Of a stretch of DNA of 64,000 nt, positions 35,726 to 41,981 are shown piece by piece. The position numbers were made by a program, and so were the translations under genes. Below the pieces are notes generated by a model. It was not told the DNA's origin. It saw only the letters and a program-made list of their open reading frames with translations, and made no database searches. This DNA comes from Caloranaerobacter ferrireducens (lineage in GTDB: Bacteria > Bacillota > Clostridia > Tissierellales > Thermohalobacteraceae), in NCBI RefSeq assembly GCF_001730685.1, contig NZ_MDJR01000002.1, positions 186,001 through 250,000 of the forward strand. The letters run 5' to 3'. Positions within the stretch are counted from its first letter, which is position 1, and each line of letters starts with the position of its first letter.

Positions 35726-36564
35726 TTAATCCTGTTTTGAAAAAAGAAATTAAAACTAAAATGCGAACTTGGAAGACACCAGCTTTGATAACACTATATT
35801 TAGTGATTTTAAGTTTTTTTATGTATTTTGCTTTTATCGAAGCTGTTAATGGAAATATATATAGAGGTTTTAGACCTCAACTTTTAAAAGAAATTTATAT
35901 AATTATTACAATAATACAATTAATTTTAATAACTTTTATAGTGCCTGCTACAACAGCAAGTAGTATATCAGGAGAAAAACAGAGAAAGACATTTGATATT
36001 TTATTATGTACCAGATTATCAAGTTTGTCTATTGTTATAGGTAAGTTGGCTGCTTCATTAGTTCAATTATTTTTGTTATTGTTAGTCTCACTTCCTGTGT
36101 TAAGTATATTATTTTTATTTGGTGGAATTTCCCCGGGAAATATTTTAGCTCTTTTTGGATTTTTTGTCGTTACAGCTATTTTATTCGGAAGTATAGGTTT
36201 GTTTACTTCTGCATATTTTAGAAAAGTAGCGACATCTACTATAGTAAGCTACTTAATTACTTTATTCTTAGTATTAGGGACTATAATTTTGACAGTATTT
36301 TTTTACGAGATATTTGATATAGGTTATAATTCTGAAACTATTTTCAATATATTGTTATATGCGAACCCATTTTCAGGACTAAGTTCAATATTGTCTTATC
36401 AATTAGGAAATAAAATGCTTATGATAGGAAGTCTATTAGGTAATTCTACTAAGTCGGTTTTAATGCCATTATATATTAACATAGTTTTTGATATTGTAAT
36501 TTCTGTTTTGTTGATTATACTTACTTCATTAAAGATAAATCCATTGAGCAGGATTAATAAATAA
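35722..36564 (+). CDS. ABC-2 type permease
   Basis: A 280-residue integral membrane protein with six hydrophobic segments. It begins MINPVLKKEIKTKMRTWKTPALITLYLV and contains the conserved SGEKQRKTFDILLCTRLSSLSIVIGKLAASL stretch of ABC-2 permeases related to GldF/NatB. ATG overlaps the ATPase stop, with GGGGGAG upstream. It is the third gene of the operon beginning at 32823. No terminator is obvious before the repeat at 36596. Confidence 0.9.
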   Translation: MINPVLKKEIKTKMRTWKTPALITLYLVILSFFMYFAFIEAVNGNIYRGFRPQLLKEIYIIITIIQLILITFIVPATTASSISGEKQRKTFDILLCTRLSSLSIVIGKLAASLVQLFLLLLVSLPVLSILFLFGGISPGNILALFGFFVVTAILFGSIGLFTSAYFRKVATSTIVSYLITLFLVLGTIILTVFFYEIFDIGYNSETIFNILLYANPFSGLSSILSYQLGNKMLMIGSLLGNSTKSVLMPLYINIVFDIVISVLLIILTSLKINPLSRINK

Positions 36565-36595
36565 CTTGTCGAATAGAAAAAATGTAATTGTTATG

Positions 36596-36714
36596 GAACA
36601 AAATTTTTGATTAAAAAAATATTATAAGGAAGATTTTATTGAAATCCACTACAGAAATTATATTCAAAAGTACCAATAATTTAATAAGAGATATAATTTC
36701 TTATGGATTATAAA
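36596..36714 (+). repeat. Dispersed two-hairpin repeat, copy D
   Basis: The same two-hairpin layout with more substitutions than the other copies (AACAAAATTTTTGATT start, TTTCTTATGGATTATAA end). The right-end ATG (36703) is in frame with the M28 peptidase gene and lies just before that gene's ribosome site (AAAAGGGGG). Confidence 0.88.
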
Positions 36715-36726
36715 AGGGGGATGCGA

Positions 36727-37891
36727 TTGGTGTATAGTTATGATTATTTAAAGAAACTATGTGAAATTCCACATCGTGGTAGTTGCTCTGATAATGAGAG
36801 TAAAGCTGGAGAGTATATTTATGAAGAAATGAGAAAACTTGGGCTTAAAAATGTTATTTTACAAAGATTTAAGTCACCAAAGGATTGTATGTATACATTT
36901 CCTATACAGTTTGGAGCTCTTATAGTTTTAGCAGGGATAATGTTATTATTACAAGTTAATCCACTGTATTTATCTATATTTTTAATCCTTCCTATACTTA
37001 TGATTTATTTAGAAGTTACAGGTTCATTAAGAGAAATTAATTTCTTTCCTAAATATGATTCTCAGAATATAATTGTTTTTGATGAGTTCAAGAAAGGAAA
37101 TCCGACTATAGTTATATCAGGTCATTATGATACACAGAAAGGAAGTTTATTGTTTGCTCCTAATTTTCAAATATATACAGACGTATTTCAATTTTTCATA
37201 TTTAAGTTTTGCACTTATAATAGTTTCTGTTATTGTCAGTAATTTCATAGTAAGTCCAACTATTTATGTTTTAGATACAATAGGGATTGTTCTATCTTCA
37301 CTATCTATCATTTTTCTCATATATTCAAATGTGACTGGTAGATATATAAATGGAGCGAATGATAACGGAACTGGAACAGTTTTAACTATGGCTTTAGCCA
37401 AGCATTTTAAAAATGGAGAGTTTAATGATTATAAAAATGTTAATTTTATATTCTTATTGACTGGTTGTGAAGAAGTTGGTTCAAAGGGTATGAAAGCTTT
37501 CTTAAGAGAATATAAAGACAAATTAGATAAAGATAATACATATTTTATTGTTATAGACAATATAGGTAGTGGGAAAATTACTTATCTAGAAGGGGAAGGG
37601 ATGATAGTATTTAAGGAGTATAATAAGCAGTTAAAATATATAGCGAATGAATTAAAAGATTTATATGATATACAAAAATTTAAAAATCTGTTATTGCCTA
37701 CTGATTCTCTTCCTGTACTGAATCAAGGATTTAATACTATTAGTTTCTTAGGCAAAGATGAGTATGGTAATATGGAAAATTATCATTGGCATACAGATAC
37801 TATTGATAAAATTGAAAAAGAACATATGGATTATTGTGAAAAGTTTTTTATTGACTATATCAATTTAATACTTAAAAAAATCACAGGGTAA
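36727..37891 (+). pseudogene. M28-family metallopeptidase gene interrupted by one frameshift
   Basis: Frame one gives the N-terminus (YDYLKKLCEIPHRGSCSDNESKAGEYIYEEM), two membrane segments and the zinc-ligand motif SGHYDTQKGS, then goes astray after 37190. Frame two continues with two membrane segments and the rest of the site: GANDNGTGT, TGCEEVGSKGM, IDNIGSG and HWHTDTID. Removing one T from the run 37192-37196 rejoins the frames as IYTDVFQFSYLSFALIIVS. The start is TTG 36727 or GTG 36730 behind GGGGG. All zinc ligands persist, so the mutation is recent or a sequencing error. Confidence 0.85.
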
Positions 37892-37912
37892 GATTATTGC
37901 TATCTTACCCTG
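37883..37912. terminator. Bidirectional terminator between the M28 gene and the selenoprotein operon
   Basis: ACAGGGTAAGAT and ATCTTACCCTGT form a 12-bp stem. The minus-strand side is followed by TTTTTTT, ending the leftward operon. Confidence 0.8.
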
Positions 37913-37930
37913 TTTATATTATGTATAATC

Positions 37931-38176
37931 CTACTTATAAGCTTCCAATAATTCCTTTACTTCAGTATATGATGGATATCTTCCTTCTAACTTTATTTCA
38001 CCATTTATCATTATAGCAGGTAATTGAGTAACTCCTAACATGACTATTTGAGTTAAATTACTGATAATTTCTATCTTACAGTCAATATTTAATTCTTTTA
38101 ATACCGCATCAACGATGGGCGCAAGTTTACTCATGCTTGTGCTTCAGCATAAGGATTCTAATATCTTTATTTCCAT
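37931..38176 (-). CDS. Selenocysteine-containing ArsD/thioredoxin-like small protein (second copy)
   Basis: The 81-codon frame begins MEIKILESLC, has TGA as codon 11 (38146-38144), then STSMSKLAPIVDAVLKEL and a thioredoxin-like end with the cis-proline segment QLPAIMINGEIKLEGRYPSYTEVKELLE. The start is preceded by GGGGG. Without readthrough only ten residues would be made, and an internal start at 38134 has no ribosome site. Reading UGA as selenocysteine gives a C-U-S-T-S motif like the CC-S-T-G metalloid-binding site of ArsD. A conserved hairpin follows at 38103-38120. Last gene of the ArsR-permease operon; likely a redox or metalloid-handling partner. Confidence 0.8.
38103..38120 (-). promoter_or_regulatory. 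Candidate bacterial SECIS hairpin (small protein, second copy)
   Basis: On the minus strand GCCCATC-GTT-GATGCGGT folds into a 7-bp stem with one bulged C and loop GUU, which begins about 31 bases after the UGA. Seventeen bases (GCCCATCGTTGATGCGG) are identical to those in the neighbouring gene and use codons (CCC, ATC, GCG) that are rare elsewhere in this AT-rich window. Confidence 0.65.
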
Positions 38177-38202
38177 AAAATACCCCCTTTGATTATTATA
38201 AA

Positions 38203-38224
38203 AGGACAAGATTATTCTTGTCCT
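38203..38224 (-). terminator. Intercistronic hairpin, possible attenuator
   Basis: AGGACAAGA and TCTTGTCCT form a 9-bp stem between the two selenocysteine small-protein genes. Leftward it is followed by TTTTATAATAAT, so it may partly terminate transcription and lower expression of the last gene. Confidence 0.5.
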
Positions 38225-38239
38225 CTAGTGCTAAATATG

Positions 38240-38476
38240 CTACATATTCTTAAGTACTTCAACTACTTCATCAACAGTAGGAATTTTACCTTCAATTTTA
38301 ATTTCGCCATTTATCATTAAAGCAGGTGGGTTAGTAACACCAGCTTTAGCTATTTCAGGCAAGTCGCTTATTAAATCAAAATCATAATCAAGATTTAGCT
38401 TATCTAATGCCGCATCAACGATGGGCCCTAATTTACTGCCACCTCAACAAACCATTTCAAATATCTTAATATCCAT
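38240..38476 (-). CDS. Selenocysteine-containing ArsD/thioredoxin-like small protein (first copy)
   Basis: The 78-codon frame begins MDIKIFEMVC, has TGA as codon 11 (38446-38444), then GGSKLGPIVDAALDKLNLDYDFDLI and NPPALMINGEIKIEGKIPTVDEVVEVL. ATG 38476 has a perfect ribosome site (GGAGG, 7 bases). The protein is collinear with the gene at 37931 and with the CxxC protein at 38488. The UGA lies where cysteine would form a Cys-Cys pair. The thioredoxin fold and operon position suggest it passes electrons or metalloid to the permease. No selenoprotein machinery genes lie in the window, so decoding is inferred. Confidence 0.8.
38409..38426 (-). promoter_or_regulatory. Candidate bacterial SECIS hairpin (small protein, first copy)
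   Basis: On the minus strand GCCCATC-GTT-GATGCGGC forms a 7-bp stem with one bulged C and loop GUU. The loop begins about 25 bases after the UGA, in the usual range for bacterial SECIS elements. Confidence 0.65.
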
Positions 38477-38487
38477 TTTCATACCTC

Positions 38488-38727
38488 CTATAAATTTTTT
38501 TGTATAAAGTCTTTAATTTCATTTTTAGATGGTACTCTACCAGATACTATGACTTTTTCATTTATTACAAGTCCTGGAGTTTTCATAATTCCATAGCTTA
38601 AGATATCTTTAAATTCAGTAATCTTTTTTATTTCAGCTTCTATACCTAATTCATTTACTACTTCATTAGTTAAATTATATAGCTTTTCACAATTTTTGCA
38701 GCCAGCACCTAATATTTTTATAATCAT
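38488..38727 (-). CDS. Thioredoxin-like small redox protein (TM0996/MTH895 family)
   Basis: A 79-residue protein, MIIKILGAGCKNCEKLYNLTNEVVNEL, with an ordinary C10-x2-C13 redox site and cis-proline segment KTPGLVINEKVIVSGRVP. This is the small glutaredoxin-like family often called redox-active disulfide protein 2. It has a strong ribosome site (GGAGG, 7 bases). It sits between the permease and the two UGA-containing paralogues. In other bacteria such proteins accompany ArsP/UPF0718 permeases, which supports a reducing role. Confidence 0.88.
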   Translation of the reverse strand: MIIKILGAGCKNCEKLYNLTNEVVNELGIEAEIKKITEFKDILSYGIMKTPGLVINEKVIVSGRVPSKNEIKDFIQKNL

Positions 38728-38745
38728 ATTGTCACCTCCATTTTT

Positions 38746-38812
38746 CGATATTCGTCATTCGTCGTTCGGTATTCGAAAAGCGAATAGCGAGCAACGAGTA
38801 GCCAGTAGCTAG
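38746..38812 (-). repeat. Short degenerate CGAATA/CGAACG repeat cluster
   Basis: The gap between permease and thioredoxin-like gene is filled with CGAATA, CGAACG and CGAATG units (minus strand), followed by GTAGCCAGTAGCTAGTA. Related units lie in the nrdD-nrdG gap at 15757. Confidence 0.5.
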
Positions 38813-38815
38813 TAC

Positions 38816-39799
38816 CTATAGTATTATATTAAACAAATAACCTACTAATATTATAGAAACTCCTGTAATCGCAACAAAAATAGCAATTAATTTAGTTTTT
38901 ATAACTTTCTTTAATAGTATCATTTCTGGTAAAGATAGTGCAACTACAGACATCATAAAGGATAGAGCTGTACCTACTCCAACTCCTTTATTTATAAGTG
39001 CTTCAACAATAGGTATAGTACCAACAGCGTTTGAATAAAGAGGTATTCCTAAAACTACAGCTACAAATACAGCAAATGGATTATTGGGTCCTGCATATCT
39101 AACCAAATAGTCAGAAGGCGCATAGCCATGTATAGCAGCTCCTATGCCAATACCTATTAATATAAAAATCCAAACTCTTTTAACAATATCTTTTACAGCA
39201 TTTAATGAGAAAATTACGCGTGATTTAAAATTCATTTCTTCAATTTCAGATTCACCCATGTGAATTTGATAAACGTATTCTTCTACTAAATGCTCTAAAT
39301 GTAATTTTTCAATAATTATACCAGCTATTACACCTATAATCATGCCTGCTATTGTATAAAGAGCAGCTATTTTAACGCCAAAAGAAATAAATAAAAATCC
39401 TAAAGCTATTTCATTAACAATAGGTGAAGTTACTAAGAAAGTAAAAGTAACACCTAGTGGAATACCCGATTCCACAAATCCGATAAAAATCGGAACTGTA
39501 CTGCAGCTTCAGAATGGAGATAATACACCTAATACAGAAGCTATAATATGTGCCCAAACACCATTAAATTTTGATAAAACTTTCTTTACTTTTTCTGGTG
39601 GGAAAAAACTTCTAATAAAAGATATAACAAATATCATGAAGCTTAATAAAATTATAATTTTCAAGCTATCATATATGAAAAAATTTACTGCATCAGCAAA
39701 AGAATCACCAGCTCTTAAAGCTACACCTAATTTGCTTAGTAGCCAGTTAGTGAAATTTACCACATAAGGTGTAATAGTGTTTGCTATAAATTTTAGCAA
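38816..39799 (-). CDS. Selenocysteine-containing ArsP/UPF0718-type permease
   Basis: The 327-codon frame starts at TTG 39799, directly after the arsR stop and 7 bases after GGAGG. Codon 97 is TGA (39511-39509). The sequence around it is GVLSPF-U-SCSTVPIFIGFVESGIPLG; UPF0718 permeases normally have PFCSCS, so UGA replaces the first of the two invariant cysteines. The rest is intact: SPIVNE, a cytoplasmic loop near 175-200, GIPLYSNAVGTIPIVEAL and VALSLPEMILLKKV, with about eight membrane segments. ArsP relatives export organoarsenicals; others have unknown cargo. ArsR regulator and thioredoxin-like partners share the operon. Confidence 0.82.
39457..39494 (-). promoter_or_regulatory. Candidate SECIS region of the permease (two successive hairpins)
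   Basis: After the UGA two hairpins occur on the minus strand: TCCGAT-TTTT-ATCGGA (39494-39479, loop about 21 bases after UGA) and GTGGAAT-CGGGT-ATTCCAC (39475-39457, perfect 7-bp stem, loop about 41 bases after UGA with G and U residues). I cannot tell which, if either, binds SelB. Confidence 0.45.
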
Positions 39800-40123
39800 C
39801 TATATTCCTCCTTTCTTTAAATGTTCCTGTGTTTCATTAAGTTGTCTTATTAATATTGTTCTAACTTTATTTATAATATCAAAGACTTCTGTATCTTTGA
39901 CTTTATACATTATTTTTGAACCATCTCTTCTACTTACTAAAATACCTTGATCTTTTAAAATTCTTAAATGTTGTGAAACATTCGATTGTTCTAAGTCTAA
40001 AGCTTCAAAAATTTTACATACGCATAATTCATCTTCTTTTAGAATATCAAGTATCTTTAGTCTTGTAGGATGAGAGAGTGCCTTTAAATAAGAGGCTGTA
40101 AGCTTAAATACAATCTCATTCAT
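39800..40123 (-). CDS. arsR: ArsR/SmtB-family metalloid-responsive repressor
   Basis: A 107-residue winged-helix protein. The DNA-recognition region is QSNVSQHLRILKDQGILVSRRDGSKIMYKV. ELCVCKIFEAL carries the C-x-C pair of the classical arsenite/antimonite sensor helix. It is the first gene of the leftward operon; its TAG stop abuts the TTG start of the permease. A perfect palindrome upstream (40162-40181) is the likely operator. The CVC motif favours As(III)/Sb(III) over zinc or cadmium sensing, but the inducer is inferred. Confidence 0.92.
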   Translation of the reverse strand: MNEIVFKLTASYLKALSHPTRLKILDILKEDELCVCKIFEALDLEQSNVSQHLRILKDQGILVSRRDGSKIMYKVKDTEVFDIINKVRTILIRQLNETQEHLKKGGI

Positions 40124-40161
40124 ATTGTCACTACCTTTCTTAAAACTTTTAACAAATTATA

Positions 40162-40181
40162 ATATTAGAAAATTCTAATAT
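40162..40181. promoter_or_regulatory. Probable ArsR operator
   Basis: ATATTAGAA-AA-TTCTAATAT is a perfect 9-bp inverted repeat, 39 bases upstream of the arsR start. It is flanked on the minus strand by TTGAGT and TATAAT, so it overlaps the promoter, as is usual for ArsR sites. Confidence 0.7.
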
Positions 40182-40241
40182 ACTCAATTAAATTATATAC
40201 TTTGATAAATTAAAATGCAATAGTTAATATATATAGTAGGA

Positions 40242-40358
40242 GAACAAAATCTTCGATTTAAATAAATTAAGGAAGATTTTGTTGAAATCCATAAACGGAA
40301 ATTATATTTTAAATTATCCACAATTTAATATGGTATATAATTTCCTATGGATTATAAA
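40242..40358 (+). repeat. Dispersed two-hairpin repeat, copy E
   Basis: Close to copy A in sequence, with one extra A in the second stem (CCATAAACGG). It lies between the divergent arsR and mutT genes. Its right-end ATG (40347) opens 12 codons only and is not in frame with mutT. Confidence 0.9.
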
Positions 40359-40403
40359 ATGACGATTCGTGGTTATTATAGATAAAAAAGTGAGGGTGAG
40401 ACT

Positions 40404-40802
40404 ATGGATATTACAATTGTAACAGCTGGTATAATAATAAAAGGAGAAGAAATACTTATAGCTCAAAGAAGGAATTTAGGTAAAGAGAAATTTAAGTGGG
40501 AGTTTCCAGGTGGTAAGTTGGAAAATGATGAAATACCCCAAGATGGACTTAAAAGGGAGATAAAGGAAGAATTAGATATAACTATTGAAGTTGATGATAT
40601 TTTTGAGGTTGTTTATCATAAAGATGATGAGAAAAAAATTTTACTACTATGCTATTTAGCAAGATATATTAAAGGCACACCAAAAACATTAGAATGTAAT
40701 GATTTCAGGTGGGTTAAGATAAAAGATTTAGAGAAATATGATTTTTCTGAAGCTGATAAAAAAGTTTTAGAAAAATTATTATTAAAGGGCTTACCTAATT
40801 AA
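40404..40802 (+). CDS. mutT: NUDIX hydrolase, MutT-type
   Basis: A 132-residue protein with a complete Nudix box, GGKLENDEIPQDGLKREIKEEL (about 38-59), preceded by KFKWEFPGGK. Together with AGIIIKGEEILIAQRR at the start, this points to the MutT/8-oxo-dGTP diphosphatase group that cleans oxidised nucleotides. Other nucleoside diphosphate substrates are possible. GTGAGGGTG precedes the ATG. A terminator follows directly. Confidence 0.88.
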   Translation: MDITIVTAGIIIKGEEILIAQRRNLGKEKFKWEFPGGKLENDEIPQDGLKREIKEELDITIEVDDIFEVVYHKDDEKKILLLCYLARYIKGTPKTLECNDFRWVKIKDLEKYDFSEADKKVLEKLLLKGLPN

Positions 40803-40815
40803 AGGTAAGTTTTTT
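40790..40815 (+). terminator. Rho-independent terminator
   Basis: CTTACCT and AGGTAAG form a 7-bp stem spanning the mutT stop codon, followed by TTTTTT. Confidence 0.75.
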
Positions 40816-40877
40816 CATTGTATGCAGGAAAAGAGGTACCTTTTGACGAATATATGTTCTATTGTGGAGGTGTTAAT

Positions 40878-41981
40878 TTGAAAATAAGATGCATACACAC
40901 AGGTGATCTACATATAGGAATGGAATTTAAAAATGCTAGTTTTGATAAAGAATATGCACAGAAGCGAAGAATGGAAATATGGGAAACATTTAATAAAATA
41001 ATAGATAGAGCGAAAGAAACAGAAACAGATATATTACTAATTGCTGGAGATTTGTTTGAAGAAGATTACTGCAGCCTAGGAGACATTAAGAGAATAAATT
41101 TAAGATTTAAGGATATTAAGAATACTAAAGTTGTAATTTCAGCAGGAAACCATGATATTCTAGGGAAAAGGTCATTATATAAATTGATTGAATGGTCAGA
41201 TAATGTATATATCTTTGACACAGGAAAAATTGATAAAATTGAATTTAGAGATTTAAATACAGTAGTCTGGGGACTAAGTTGGGATAAAAAAGAGATAAGA
41301 GAAAACTTATTGAAAGATTTCAGTGTTGATAATAGAGAGTTAATAAATATTTTACTAATTCATGGCGATGTTTTAAATAAAACTTCCGAATACTTACCTT
41401 TGGATAAAGAATCTTTAATAAAGTCAGGATTTGATTATATAGCATTAGGACATATACACAAACCACAAATTATAGATAATGTGATTTATTATTGTGGCAG
41501 TCCAGAGCCTTTAGATTTTGGTGAAACCGGAGAACATGGAATAATTGAGGGATTTATTTCAAAAGAAAATGTAGATATGAAGTTTATTCCATTTAGTAAA
41601 AGAAGTTTTAAAATAAAAACTTTAGAGATTAAAGAGACTATGGGCTTGACTGAAATAATGAATAAGATAATAGATATAGATGATAAAGAGAGTAGAAAAA
41701 AGAATATGTATAGAGTAATATTAAAAGGTGTAAGAGATAGACATATTAATATCGATTTATATGAGATAAAGGAGAGCCTAAAGGATGAATTTTTTTATTT
41801 GGAAATGATAGATAAAACAAATCCAGATTATGATATTGATAGAATATACAAAGAAAATAAGGATAATATTATTGGTTATTTTATTGAAAGTATGAAAAGA
41901 GAAGGATTAGAAAATAAAGTAGTTAAAGAGGCACTATATGTAGGACTTGAAGCATTACTTGATGAGAAGGTGAAGATTTAA
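40878..41981 (+). CDS. yhaO: YhaO/SbcD-like metallophosphatase (DNA exonuclease subunit)
   Basis: A 367-residue calcineurin-like phosphoesterase. Metal-site motifs are visible: GDLHIG, LLIAGDLFEE, SAGNHD, IHGDV and GHIHKPQ, the order found in SbcD/Mre11 nucleases. I chose TTG 40878 because GGAGG lies 7 bases upstream. The last base of its stop is the first base of the SbcC-like partner (TAATG). Together they should form a YhaO-YhaN complex that processes DNA ends or hairpins. Confidence 0.88.
   Translation: MKIRCIHTGDLHIGMEFKNASFDKEYAQKRRMEIWETFNKIIDRAKETETDILLIAGDLFEEDYCSLGDIKRINLRFKDIKNTKVVISAGNHDILGKRSLYKLIEWSDNVYIFDTGKIDKIEFRDLNTVVWGLSWDKKEIRENLLKDFSVDNRELINILLIHGDVLNKTSEYLPLDKESLIKSGFDYIALGHIHKPQIIDNVIYYCGSPEPLDFGETGEHGIIEGFISKENVDMKFIPFSKRSFKIKTLEIKETMGLTEIMNKIIDIDDKESRKKNMYRVILKGVRDRHINIDLYEIKESLKDEFFYLEMIDKTNPDYDIDRIYKENKDNIIGYFIESMKREGLENKVVKEALYVGLEALLDEKVKI

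Noticed and set aside
36703-37891. Two separate overlapping proteins in the M28 region
   Set aside because: The two frames carry complementary halves of one conserved zinc peptidase and rejoin after removing one T.
37931-39799. Reading the three TGA codons as ordinary nonsense mutations or sequencing errors
   Set aside because: All three fall at family cysteine positions in one operon, the frames are otherwise intact, and two share an RNA hairpin. Independent decay would also show frameshifts. I keep it as the main alternative.
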